Shown: piece by piece, positions 44,393 to 52,506 of the stretch
Numbering within the stretch: position 1 is the first letter of the stretch
Layout of the letters: each line of letters opens with the position of its first letter
Source of the DNA: Streptacidiphilus sp. ASG 303
Lineage (GTDB): Bacteria > Actinomycetota > Actinomycetes > Streptomycetales > Streptomycetaceae
NCBI RefSeq assembly: GCF_020991365.1
Contig: NZ_JAJLRA010000015.1
Span: 1 to 64,000, forward strand
Direction of reading: 5' to 3'
Length of the DNA: 64,000 nucleotides
The notes under the pieces: generated by a model
Seen by the model: the letters and a program-made list of their open reading frames with translations, nothing else
Database searches by the model: none
What the model was told of the DNA's origin: nothing
Made by a program: the position numbers and the translations under genes

Positions 44393-46089
44393 GAGGGGTG
44401 CACCCGGCCGCCGTACGGGGATCCGCCGCCCGCGGGGCCGCGCTCCTCCGCGTCCCCGGCCGCGGCGCCGCCGTCCTCCGGGACCCTGTCCGCGGCGCCG
44501 CCCGGGGACTGCGGGCGGGCCGACGGCAGCGCCACCCGGAACGCGGTGCGGCCCGGACGGCTCTCCACGGACACCGAGCCCCCGTGCGCCTCCGCCACGG
44601 CCCGGACGATCGCCAGCCCCAGCCCGGTGCTGCCGGTGGCACGGGAACGCCCGCGGTCCCCGCGCACGAACCGGCCGAAGACCGCGTCGCCCAGCCCCGG
44701 CGGCAGGCCCGGGCCGTCGTCGGTGACGGTCAGCACCACCGGGCCGCCCGGCACGGCCGCCGGGTCCACGCGCAGCGTCACCGTGGTGCCCTCCGGGGTG
44801 TGCGTGCGGGCGTTGGCCAGCAGGTTGCCGACGACCTGCTGCAGCCGGTGGGAGTCGCCGGGCACCGACACGGGCTCCTCGGGCAGCTCCAGCCGCCAGC
44901 GGTGGCCGGACCCGGCGGACCCCGCCCCGGCGGCCCGGACGCCCGCGGCCTGCACGCCCGCGGCCTGCACGTCGGCGGCCCGGGCGTCGGCGGTGCAGTC
45001 CAGCGCCAGCCGGGTCAGGTCGACCTGTTCGCGGGCGAGCGGGCGGCCCGCGTCGAGCCGGGCGAGCAGCAGCAGGTCCTCCACGATCGCGCCCATCCGC
45101 AGCGACTCGGCCTGGACGCGCTCCAGCGCGTGGCGCACCTCCGGCGGCACCGGCCCCGGGTGCCGCAGCGCCAGCTCCGCGTGGCCCCGCACGGCCGCGA
45201 CCGGGGTGCGCAGCTCGTGGCTGGCGTCCGCGGCGAAGGCCCGCAGCCGCTCCTCCACGGCGTGCCGCTGGGCGAGGGAGTCCTCGACGTGCCCGAGCAT
45301 CCGGTTGAGGGAGGCGCCGACCCGGCCGACCTCGGTCCGCGGGTCGGCGTACGGCACCCGCTCGGACAGGGCGACCCGCCCGCTGGCCAGCGGCAGCTCG
45401 CCCACCCGCTGCGCCGTGTCGGCGACCCGCCGCAGCGGCCGCAGCGACAGCCGCACCCACGCCGCGCCCGCCGATCCGGCGACCACCAGCGCGACGGCGA
45501 AGACCACGGCCTCCACCGCGGCCAGCCGGTGCACGGTCTGCTCCACCGGCGCCAGCGGCAGGCCGGTGACCAGGACGTCCCCGTCGCGTCCGGGCACCGC
45601 GCGCATCCGGTACGGCGGCAGGGAGGCGAGGTGCACCGTCCGGGCGCGGCCGTCGGCGGGCAGCGCGGCCAGGGCGGCGCGGTCCCGCCCGGCGAGGGGG
45701 ACCGCGTCGTCGGTCCCGGCCGCCGAGTCGTCGCCGTCGCCGTCGACCACCCCGGCCCGGGTGACCTGCCCGCCGACCAGGCGGGCGCCGAAGGTGCCGT
45801 CGGCCTGCCCCCGGGTGTCGCCGCCCTGCCCGGGGCGCTCGTCGTCGTGCTCCAGGCTGGCCGCGTACCGGCCGCCGGTGTCCGCCAGCTGCTGGTCCAG
45901 CCGGTCCACCAGGAACCGGCCGAGCGCCGCCGTGGTCGCCAGGCCCACACCGGCGCAGGTGACGGCCAGCAGTACCACCAGCCCCGCGATCAGCCGGGCC
46001 CGCAGGGTGCGCGGCACCAGCCGCCGCAGGCCGCGCGGGCCGACGGCTGCCCGCCCGTCCGCCGCGGCTCCCGCCCGTCCGCCGGTCAC
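44386..46089 (-). CDS. Two-component sensor histidine kinase
   Basis: 567 residues. Two membrane helices (about residues 30-50 and 195-215) frame an external sensor domain of about 140 residues rich in Asp/Gly; a HAMP linker follows (LRPLRRVADTAQRVGELPLA). The H-box is AFAADASHELRTPVAAVRGH, and the ATPase has NLLANARTHTPEG, DDGPGLPPG and GSTGLGLAIV. A short Ala/Gly/Val repeat (DVQAAGVQAAGVRAAG) sits between the kinase halves. The GTG start overlaps the regulator stop by four bases, so the pair is co-translated. The signal is unknown; context suggests envelope or redox state. Confidence 0.93.
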   Translation of the reverse strand: MTGGRAGAAADGRAAVGPRGLRRLVPRTLRARLIAGLVVLLAVTCAGVGLATTAALGRFLVDRLDQQLADTGGRYAASLEHDDERPGQGGDTRGQADGTFGARLVGGQVTRAGVVDGDGDDSAAGTDDAVPLAGRDRAALAALPADGRARTVHLASLPPYRMRAVPGRDGDVLVTGLPLAPVEQTVHRLAAVEAVVFAVALVVAGSAGAAWVRLSLRPLRRVADTAQRVGELPLASGRVALSERVPYADPRTEVGRVGASLNRMLGHVEDSLAQRHAVEERLRAFAADASHELRTPVAAVRGHAELALRHPGPVPPEVRHALERVQAESLRMGAIVEDLLLLARLDAGRPLAREQVDLTRLALDCTADARAADVQAAGVQAAGVRAAGAGSAGSGHRWRLELPEEPVSVPGDSHRLQQVVGNLLANARTHTPEGTTVTLRVDPAAVPGGPVVLTVTDDGPGLPPGLGDAVFGRFVRGDRGRSRATGSTGLGLAIVRAVAEAHGGSVSVESRPGRTAFRVALPSARPQSPGGAADRVPEDGGAAAGDAEERGPAGGGSPYGGRVHPSG

Positions 46090-46904
46090 TGGGCCTGCTT
46101 GAGGACGTACCCGGCGCCCCGCACCGTGTGGATCAGCGGCGCACGCCCGGCGTCGATCTTCTTGCGCAGGTAGCTGATGTACAGCTCCACCACGTGGGCC
46201 TGGCCGCCGAAGTCGTACGACCACACGTGGTCCAGGATCTGCGCTTTGCTCAGCACCCGGCGCGGGTTGCGCATCAGGTAGCGGAGCAGGGCGAACTCGG
46301 TGGGGCTGAGCTCCACCGCCTCGCCGCCCCGGGACACCTCGCGCGCCTCCTCGTCCATCACGAGGTCGCCCACCACCAGGCACCCCTCGCCGTGGACCGG
46401 CCCCGCGTCCCGGCCCGGCGCGGGCGCGCCCGCCCGGGACATGCCCGCCCGGCGCAGCAGGCCCCGCAGCCGGGCCACGACCTCCTCCAGGCTGAACGGC
46501 TTGGTCACGTAGTCGTCGCCGCCGGCCGTGATGCCCGCGATCCGGTCCTCCACGGCGTCGCGCGCGGTGAGGAAGAGCACGCACACCTCCGGCTGCGCCG
46601 CCCGGATGCGGCGCAGCACCTCCAGGCCGTCGACGTCGGGCAGCATCACGTCCAGCACGACGGCGTCCGGGCGGAACTCCAGGGCCCGCGCCACCGCCGC
46701 GGCGCCGTCCGCGGCGCCCCGGACCTCCCAGCCCTCGTAGCGCAGCGCCCCGCACAGCACGTCCACCAGGTCGGGCTCGTCGTCCACGACCAGGACCCGC
46801 ACGGGGCCGTCGCCGTCCTGCGCGGCCGCCGCCGGCGCGGTGGCTGCTGCTGCGGTCTGCTCGTCCATCGTCCCCGTCCGGTCCGCCGTCAGGTGCCCCG
46901 GCAC
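46086..46904 (-). CDS. Two-component response regulator, OmpR/PhoB family
   Basis: 272 residues. Receiver domain (about 35-150) with the acidic pocket in VLVVDDEPDLVD, the phosphoacceptor in AVVLDVMLPDVDG and the lysine in YVTKPFSLEE. A linker with a Gly/Ala/Pro tract leads to a winged helix (VELSPTEFALLRYLMRNPRR, SYDFGGQAHVVELYISYLRK, IHTVRGAGYVL). GTG 46904 is chosen because GGGAGGAG lies 5 bases upstream; ATG 46868 would remove 12 residues. OmpR-type proteins bind direct repeats with 10-11-bp spacing, which are present in the divergent intergenic region. Confidence 0.93.
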   Translation of the reverse strand: MPGHLTADRTGTMDEQTAAAATAPAAAAQDGDGPVRVLVVDDEPDLVDVLCGALRYEGWEVRGAADGAAAVARALEFRPDAVVLDVMLPDVDGLEVLRRIRAAQPEVCVLFLTARDAVEDRIAGITAGGDDYVTKPFSLEEVVARLRGLLRRAGMSRAGAPAPGRDAGPVHGEGCLVVGDLVMDEEAREVSRGGEAVELSPTEFALLRYLMRNPRRVLSKAQILDHVWSYDFGGQAHVVELYISYLRKKIDAGRAPLIHTVRGAGYVLKQAQ

Positions 46905-46937
46905 CCGTGCTCCTCCCGACAGTGTCACGCCTTCCTC

Positions 46938-46958
46938 TGAGAACCCTATGAGAACCCT
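46938..46958. promoter_or_regulatory. 11-bp direct repeat, probable response-regulator box (set 1)
   Basis: TGAGAACCCT at 46938-46947 is repeated exactly at 46949-46958, an 11-base period expected for tandem OmpR-family binding. It lies 34 bases upstream of the regulator start and suggests autoregulation. Confidence 0.7.
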
Positions 46959-47044
46959 GGGGGGACCCGGAGGCCCCGGACGCCCTCCGCACCGCTCCGA
47001 CCTGCGGGTTCGCCGTCCGGGGGCGGTCGGGGGGCCGCAGGGCT

Positions 47045-47066
47045 CAGAGGGAACGCAGAGGGAGCG
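47045..47066. promoter_or_regulatory. 11-bp direct repeat (set 2)
   Basis: CAGAGGGAACG at 47045-47055 is repeated as CAGAGGGAGCG at 47056-47066, again with an 11-base period, 57 bases before the reductase ATG. The motif differs from set 1, so the same protein binding both is uncertain. Confidence 0.55.
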
Positions 47067-47122
47067 GTGCCAGGGTTGCGGCGTACCGGCCCCCACGCCG
47101 GCCCCGGCGAAGGAGGAACCCC

Positions 47123-48520
47123 ATGGCGACTGTCACGGACGGACGCACCCGCACCGGCGGCCCCCCGGCACACCGCCGTCCCGCCGCACCCGGGAGCCCC
47201 GCCCTGCCCCCGGGCGTGCTCCCCGCGGCGGTCCTGGCCCTGGTGTGGGCCGGCGCCGCCGGCGTCCTCGCCCTGTGGTGGACCGGCACCCCCGCCGTCC
47301 CCGGCACCGGCGCCTGGCTCACCGGGGCGGGCCGCATCACCGGCCTGCTCGCCGGCTACGCCGCCCCGCTGCTGGTGCTGCTCATGGCCCGGCTGCCGCT
47401 CCTGGAGCGCGGCGTGGGCGCCGACCGGCTCGCCCGCTGGCACGCCATGGGCGGCCGGTACATGATCAGCCTGGTCGCGGCCCACGTGGTGCTGACGATC
47501 TGGGGCTACGCGCTCACCAACCGCCACGGCGTCGCCGGCGAGACCGTCGACATCGTGCTCCACTACCCGGAGATGCTGAAGGCGACCGCCGCCACCCTGC
47601 TGCTGTTCGGCACCGCCGCCGTCTCGGCCCGCGCCGCCCGCCGCAGGCTCGGCTACGAGGTCTGGTACTACCTCCACCTGGCCACCTACGCGGCCGTCGC
47701 CCTCGGCTTCGCCCACCAGCTCGCCAACGGCGCCGACTTCGTGTCCAGCGCCCCCGCCCGCGCCGCGTGGTACGGGCTCTACCTCGGCACGGCCGCGCTG
47801 CTCGGCTGGTACCGGCTGCTCGTGCCGTTCCGGCTGGACCGCCGCCACCGGCTGCGGGTCGCCGAGGTGCGCCCCGAGGGACCGGGCACGGTCTCGGTCT
47901 TCCTCACCGGCCGGCACCTGGAGGAGCTGCGGGCCGAGCCCGGGCAGTTCTTCCGCCTGCAGTTCCTCGCGCCGGGCCTGCGCTGGGCCGCCAACCCGTA
48001 CTCGCTCTCCGCACCCGTCCACCCGCGGTACCTGCGGTTCACGGTCAAGGACCTCGGCGGCCACAGCCGGGCCGCCGCCCGGCTCCGGCCCGGCACCCGG
48101 GTCCGCGCCGAGGGCCCGTACGGCGCCTTCACCGCCGCCCGCCGCCGCTCGCGCAAGGTGCTGCTGCTGGGCGCCGGCGTCGGCATCACCCCGCTGCGCG
48201 CCCTCTTCGAGACCCTGCCGGCCGCGCCCGGCGACCTCACCCTCGTCTACCGGGCGAGCCGCGCCGAGGACCTGCTCTTCCGCGGCGAACTGGAGGCGAT
48301 CGCGGCGGGCCGCGGCGCCGCCCTGCACTACCTGGTGGGCCGGCGGGCCGAGGTCGGCGAGCCGCTCAACCCGGACACGCTGCGCCGCCTGGTGCCCGAC
48401 CTGGCCGCCCACGACGTCTACCTCTGCGGCCCCGACGCCATGGCGGAGACCGCGGTCCGGGCCCTGCGGGCGGCGGGGGTGCGGCGGAGCCGGATCCACC
48501 ACGAGTCCTTCGCCCTCTGA
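47123..48520 (+). CDS. Membrane ferric reductase-like haem/flavin oxidoreductase
   Basis: 465 residues. Six membrane helices (about 25-245) form a ferric-reductase-like haem domain with paired histidines in RWHAMGGRYMISLVAAHVVL and WYYLHLATYAAVALGFAHQL. The cytoplasmic part binds FAD (NPYSLSAPVHPRYLRF, GGHSRAAARLRPGTR) and NAD(P)H (VLLLGAGVGITPLRALFETL, DVYLCGPDAMAETA). It should move electrons from NAD(P)H through FAD and haem across the membrane. The ATG follows GAAGGAGG. It is the first gene of an operon with an FMN-carrier and ApbE, which suggests that the covalent flavin is its outward electron acceptor (inference). Confidence 0.9.
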   Translation: MATVTDGRTRTGGPPAHRRPAAPGSPALPPGVLPAAVLALVWAGAAGVLALWWTGTPAVPGTGAWLTGAGRITGLLAGYAAPLLVLLMARLPLLERGVGADRLARWHAMGGRYMISLVAAHVVLTIWGYALTNRHGVAGETVDIVLHYPEMLKATAATLLLFGTAAVSARAARRRLGYEVWYYLHLATYAAVALGFAHQLANGADFVSSAPARAAWYGLYLGTAALLGWYRLLVPFRLDRRHRLRVAEVRPEGPGTVSVFLTGRHLEELRAEPGQFFRLQFLAPGLRWAANPYSLSAPVHPRYLRFTVKDLGGHSRAAARLRPGTRVRAEGPYGAFTAARRRSRKVLLLGAGVGITPLRALFETLPAAPGDLTLVYRASRAEDLLFRGELEAIAAGRGAALHYLVGRRAEVGEPLNPDTLRRLVPDLAAHDVYLCGPDAMAETAVRALRAAGVRRSRIHHESFAL

Positions 48521-48585
48521 GGCCGGAGGCCGGCCCGCCTGTCCCGGCCCGCCCGCCTGTCCCGATCCGCCCGACCCACCCGACC

Positions 48586-48621
48586 TGCGCGATCCGCCCG
48601 ACCCGCGCGATCCGCCCGACC
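48586..48621. repeat. Two-copy 18-bp tandem repeat upstream of the FMN carrier gene
   Basis: TGCGCGATCCGCCCGACC and CGCGCGATCCGCCCGACC are adjacent, with further GATCCGCCCGACC fragments around them. The array fills most of the 132-base gap after the reductase. Confidence 0.75.
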
Positions 48622-48652
48622 CGATCCGATCCCGGACAACGAGGAGCCCGCC

Positions 48653-49213
48653 GTGCGCCGAGCCGTCATCACCAGCGCAGCCACCGTCTCCGGAGTGGTG
48701 CTGCTGCTCTCCCTCAAGCCCCACGGGCAGTCCACCGCCGGAGCGCCCGTCTCGACCGGCGCGGGGGGCGGCACGTCCACCGCGTCCGGCGGGACCGCCG
48801 CAGGGGGCGACGACCAGGGCGGTGCCGGCGGCGGGACCGACGACGGCGGCACCACCGGGTCCACCGGCTCGTCGGGCTCGTCCGGCACGTCGGGCTCGTC
48901 GGGCTCGTCCGGCTCGTCCGGTACGGCGTCCGGGACCGCCCGCACCGTGACCGGCGACGCCGCCGACACCCGCTACGGGCCGGTCCAGGTGAAGGTCAGC
49001 GTCCAGGGGAAGAAGATCACCGACATCTCGGTGGTGCAGTACCCCAACGAGGACCACCGGGACCAGGAGATCAACGGCTACGCCCTGCCGATCCTCAACC
49101 AGGAGGCCCTCAGCGCCCAGAGCGCCCGGATCGACGCCGTCTCCGGCGCCACCTACACCAGCGACGGCTACACCCGCTCCCTGCAGAGCGCGCTCGACAG
49201 GGCGGGCCTGTGA
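48653..49213 (+). CDS. FMN-binding domain protein, surface-anchored flavin carrier
   Basis: 186 residues. An N-terminal signal or anchor helix (residues 1-20, VITSAATVSGVVLLLSL) leads into a Gly/Ser/Thr tether of about 65 residues (GSSGSSGTSGSSGSSG) and then a compact FMN_bind domain (about 100-186). The flavinylation motif SGATYTSDGY is intact; ApbE attaches FMN to the second threonine of such motifs through a phosphoester bond. The GTG start follows GAGGAG by 7 bases, and the stop overlaps the apbE start. It probably shuttles electrons outside the membrane on a flexible stalk. Confidence 0.9.
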   Translation: MRRAVITSAATVSGVVLLLSLKPHGQSTAGAPVSTGAGGGTSTASGGTAAGGDDQGGAGGGTDDGGTTGSTGSSGSSGTSGSSGSSGSSGTASGTARTVTGDAADTRYGPVQVKVSVQGKKITDISVVQYPNEDHRDQEINGYALPILNQEALSAQSARIDAVSGATYTSDGYTRSLQSALDRAGL

Positions 49214-50169
49214 CCGCCGCCGCGCCGGCCGGCGCCACCCCGGAAGGCCCCCCGGCCACCTGTCCCGCAGCCGTCGACCCCGCGACCACCGACCCCGCGA
49301 CCACCGACCCCGCTGCGCCCCCGCTGCGCCACGTCGAGCACGCCATGGGCACCGTCTTCTCCTTCGACGTCCGCGACGCGGGCCGCGGCCGACGCCGGGC
49401 CGCCGTCGAGGACGCCCTGCGCGAGGCGGTCGTCTGGCTGCACCGGGTGGACGCCGTCTTCTCCCCCTACCGCGAGGACAGCCAGATCAGCCGCCTCGAC
49501 CGCGGGGAGACCGCCCTGGGGGAGTGCGACCCCGACGTCGCCCTGGTCCTGGAGTGGTGCGAGGAGGCGTCCCGGGAGACCGGCGGCTGGTTCACCGCCC
49601 GCCCCGCCGGGCGCCTGGACCCCTGCGGCCTCGTCAAGGGCTGGGCCGTGGAGCAGGCCGCCCGGCTGCTGCGCGAGGCGGGCTCGCGGAGCCACAGCGT
49701 CACCGGCGGCGGCGACGTGCAGACCACCGGCGGCCCGGCGCCCGGCCGGCCGTGGCGGATCGGCGTCGCCCACCCCCTGCTGCCGGGGCGGCTGGCCGCG
49801 GTGGTCTCCGGGTACGGCATCGCGGTCGCCACCTCGGGCACCGCCGAGCGCGGCGCCCACATCACCGACCCGCACACCGGCCGCCCCGCCACCGCGCTCG
49901 CCTCGGTCACCGTGGTCGGCACGGGCCTCACCGAGGCCGACACCTGGGCGACCGCGGCCTTCGCGATGGGTCCCGCCTGCGTGGCGCGGCTGGAGGCCCG
50001 TGAGGGACTGGAGGCGCTGGCGGTCCTGCCCGACGGCGCCCTGCGCCGCACCTCCGGCTTCCCCGACGCGCCCGAGGCACCCGACGCGCCGCGGGCCGCC
50101 CCCGCCCGGGCCTCCGCGGACCCGGGCGAGTGGCGGCCCGCCGTGCCGTCAGCCCTTGGCCAGCAGTGA
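49210..50169 (+). CDS. apbE: FAD:protein FMN transferase (ApbE)
   Basis: 319 residues. ApbE motifs are present: HAMGTVFSFDV, SPYREDSQISRLDRGE, LDPCGLVKGWAVEQAA, HSVTGGGDVQTTG, AVATSGTAERGAHITDPHTG and TEADTWATAAFAMG. It cleaves FAD and places FMN on the SGATYT motif of the preceding gene product. No signal peptide is obvious; the N-terminus is Ala/Pro/Thr-rich with repeated DPATT. The GTG start overlaps the previous stop (GTGA). The 3' end overlaps the convergent NADH dehydrogenase gene by 21 bases, so both stop codons lie inside the other gene. Confidence 0.92.
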   Translation: MTAAAPAGATPEGPPATCPAAVDPATTDPATTDPAAPPLRHVEHAMGTVFSFDVRDAGRGRRRAAVEDALREAVVWLHRVDAVFSPYREDSQISRLDRGETALGECDPDVALVLEWCEEASRETGGWFTARPAGRLDPCGLVKGWAVEQAARLLREAGSRSHSVTGGGDVQTTGGPAPGRPWRIGVAHPLLPGRLAAVVSGYGIAVATSGTAERGAHITDPHTGRPATALASVTVVGTGLTEADTWATAAFAMGPACVARLEAREGLEALAVLPDGALRRTSGFPDAPEAPDAPRAAPARASADPGEWRPAVPSALGQQ

Positions 50170-51507
50170 CCGGGTGTGCTCCCGGACCTGCTCCGGGGTC
50201 AGGTACGCGTCGGTGTACTCGAAGTCCCGCAGCGCGGCCGGGCGCCGAGCGAGGAAGCCGGTCCGCACGAAGTCGTCGCCGGCCGTGGCGTTGAGCGTCC
50301 AGTTGGTCGACACCCTGACCTTGGCGACGTTCGTCCGCAGCGCCATGAGGTGGTAGCCGCGGGCGACCACCTGGGCGGGCAGGCCGTGCAGCTCCACGCC
50401 GAGCGGGCGGGAGACCGCGTCCATGCCGCCGAGGTCCACCACGAGGCCCAGGTCCTTGTGCCGGTAGGGCTTCAGCGGCTGGTTGCGCAGCGCCGCCACC
50501 ACGTTGCCGGCGACCGCCTTGCCCTGCCGCATGCCGTGCTGGGCGGTGGGCGGGCACACCGCGCCGTCCCCCTTCTCCAGGTCGGGCACCGCCGCCGCGT
50601 CGCCGAGCGCGAAGACGCCCTCCACGCCGGGCAGCCGCATCTCGGCGGTGACCGCCAGGCGGCCCTTGACCGTCTCGGCGCCGAGGGTGCCGATCAGCGG
50701 GCTGGCGGCGACGCCGGCGGTCCAGATGAGGGTGCGGCTGGGGATGAGCCGCCCGTCGGTGAACTTCACGCTGTCCTCGCCGACCTCGGCGACGGACACC
50801 CCCAGCGACACCTCGATGCCGCGCCGCTGCAGGATCTCCAGCGCGGTGCGGCCCAGCTTGTCGCCGAGTTCGGGCATGAGCCGGGGTGCGATGTCGATGA
50901 GGTGCCACTTGATCAGCCGGGGGTCCAGCCGCGGGTACCGCTTGGCGGCGGCCGTGGTGAGCCGCTGCAGGCAGGCGGCGGTCTCGGTGCCCGCGTAGCC
51001 GCCGCCGACCACCACGAACTGCAGCCGGGACTCCCGCTCGGCCCGGTCCGTCGTCGCCGAGGCCAGGTCCAGCTGGGAGATCACGTGGTCGCGGATGTAC
51101 GCGGCCTCGGCGAGCGTCTTCACGCCCCGCGCGTACTGGTTCAGGCCCGGGATGTCGAAGGTGCGGGTGATGCTGCCGGGTGCCAGCACGATGTAGTCGT
51201 ACTTCTTGACGATCACCTTGTCGGTGATCGTGCGGATCACGCACATCTTGGCCTGGGTGTCCACGCCGATCGCGCCGCCGGGGATGATGTTGGTCCGCCG
51301 CAGGACGCGTCGCAGCGACACGGCGACGGACTGCGGGGTGAGCACGCCGGCCGCCACCTGGGGCAGCAGCGGCAGGTACAGCTGGTAGCTGAAGGGCGTG
51401 ACGAGTGCGATCTCCGCCTCGGCCGGGGCGAGCTTGCGCTCCAGCCGCCGGGCGCACTCGACTCCGGCGAAGCCGCCGCCCACCACCAGGATCCGGGGTC
51501 GTTCCAT
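50149..51507 (-). CDS. NAD(P)/FAD-dependent oxidoreductase, type II NADH dehydrogenase-like
   Basis: 452 residues. Two Rossmann motifs are seen, ILVVGGGFAGVECARRL for FAD (N-terminus) and FVVVGGGYAGTETAACL for NAD(H) (about residue 165), plus LIWTAGVAASPL and the FAD motif GVFALGDAAAVP. NDH-2 enzymes pass electrons from NADH to quinone without proton pumping; the C-terminal membrane-binding helix expected for NDH-2 is not obvious. The ATG follows GAGGGATGCC. It converges on, and overlaps, apbE, so its expression could interfere with the flavin operon. Confidence 0.9.
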   Translation of the reverse strand: MERPRILVVGGGFAGVECARRLERKLAPAEAEIALVTPFSYQLYLPLLPQVAAGVLTPQSVAVSLRRVLRRTNIIPGGAIGVDTQAKMCVIRTITDKVIVKKYDYIVLAPGSITRTFDIPGLNQYARGVKTLAEAAYIRDHVISQLDLASATTDRAERESRLQFVVVGGGYAGTETAACLQRLTTAAAKRYPRLDPRLIKWHLIDIAPRLMPELGDKLGRTALEILQRRGIEVSLGVSVAEVGEDSVKFTDGRLIPSRTLIWTAGVAASPLIGTLGAETVKGRLAVTAEMRLPGVEGVFALGDAAAVPDLEKGDGAVCPPTAQHGMRQGKAVAGNVVAALRNQPLKPYRHKDLGLVVDLGGMDAVSRPLGVELHGLPAQVVARGYHLMALRTNVAKVRVSTNWTLNATAGDDFVRTGFLARRPAALRDFEYTDAYLTPEQVREHTRSLLAKG

Positions 51508-51735
51508 CAGGCATCCCTCACAGCGCTGGTCTCGTCACTGCCGCCGGTGTCCCCGAGCGGCGGCACCGTCGCCGCCTGCGGCCACAGTGGCACGGCGCCG
51601 TCGGCCCCGCCACCGGTCCGCACGGCCTCGTCCCTGCTCCTCACCGGCCCGCAGCGGATCATGCGCGGCGGACGGGTGCGGTCGGTGCGGCCGCCCCCGC
51701 GGACCGCGGATTCCCGGCGGCCGTCCGGTGGTGGG

Positions 51736-51741
51736 TAGGGT
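51736..51741 (+). promoter_or_regulatory. -10 element of leaderless HipA-like promoter
   Basis: TAGGGT ends six bases before the GTG at 51748, with no ribosome site. The 240-base gap 51508-51747 has no other visible feature. Confidence 0.6.
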
Positions 51742-51747
51742 GTGCGG

Positions 51748-52506
51748 GTGCTTCCCGAGGTGACGGCGGTCCGGTACGTGACGCCACTGCGTGAGGGCGG
51801 GTCGATGCCGGGCCTCGTCGAGGGCGACGACCACCGGGTGTGGGTCGCCAAGTGGGTCGGCGCCGCCCAGGGCCGCAAGGCGCTGGTGGCCGAGGTGCTG
51901 GCGGGGGAGATCGGCCGGCGGCTGGGCCTGCGGGTGCCCGAGCTGCGGCGCCTGCACCTCGACCCGGTCCTCGCCCGCAGCGAGCCCGACCAGCAGGTGC
52001 AGGACCAGCTGCGCGCCAGCGGCGGCCTCAACCTGGGCATGGCCTTCGTCTCCGGCGCGCTCGGCTTCGACCCGCTCTGCTTCGAGGTGGACCCGCGGGA
52101 GGCCGGGCGGATCGTCTGGTTCGACGCGCTGGTCGGCAACGTGGACCGCTCCTGGCGCAACCCCAACCTGCTCGTCGACGGCGGCGGCCTGTGGCTCGTC
52201 GACCACGGCGCCTGCCTGATCTTCCACCACCACTGGCCCGGGGCCGCGGCCTGGACCCGCCGCCCGTTCGACGCGGGCGACCACGCGCTCCTCCGCTTCG
52301 GGCCCGACGTCGCCGCCGCCGACCGGGAGCTCGGGCCCCTGGTCACCGACGACCTGCTGCTGGAGGCCGCCGCGCTCGTCCCCGACGAGTGGCTGGCGGA
52401 CGAGCCCGGCTTCGACTGCCCGGACGCGGTCCGCGAGGCGTACGCCGCGCAGCTCGCCGCCCGGGCGGCCGGGCCCCGCGACTGGCTCCCGGAGGTGCCC
52501 GCATGA
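51748..52506 (+). CDS. HipA-like kinase family protein
   Basis: 252 residues. It resembles the stand-alone HipA-like kinase family, with GLVEGDDHRVWVAKWVGAAQ near the N-terminus, the putative catalytic loop GNVDRSWRNPNLLV (Asp and Asn as in protein kinases) and metal site LWLVDHGACL. The N-terminal subdomain of true HipA is absent and no HipB-type DNA-binding partner is adjacent. GTG 51748 is chosen over GTG 51742 because the -10 box fits leaderless spacing and the family starts at this point. It overlaps the DUF3037 gene by ATGA. Substrate unknown. Confidence 0.85.
   Translation: MLPEVTAVRYVTPLREGGSMPGLVEGDDHRVWVAKWVGAAQGRKALVAEVLAGEIGRRLGLRVPELRRLHLDPVLARSEPDQQVQDQLRASGGLNLGMAFVSGALGFDPLCFEVDPREAGRIVWFDALVGNVDRSWRNPNLLVDGGGLWLVDHGACLIFHHHWPGAAAWTRRPFDAGDHALLRFGPDVAAADRELGPLVTDDLLLEAAALVPDEWLADEPGFDCPDAVREAYAAQLAARAAGPRDWLPEVPA

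Noticed and set aside
46840-50169. A 1109-codon plus-strand frame ending in ApbE
   Set aside because: The frame covers the reductase and FMN carrier out of phase; the ApbE part starts at the GTG that overlaps the previous stop.
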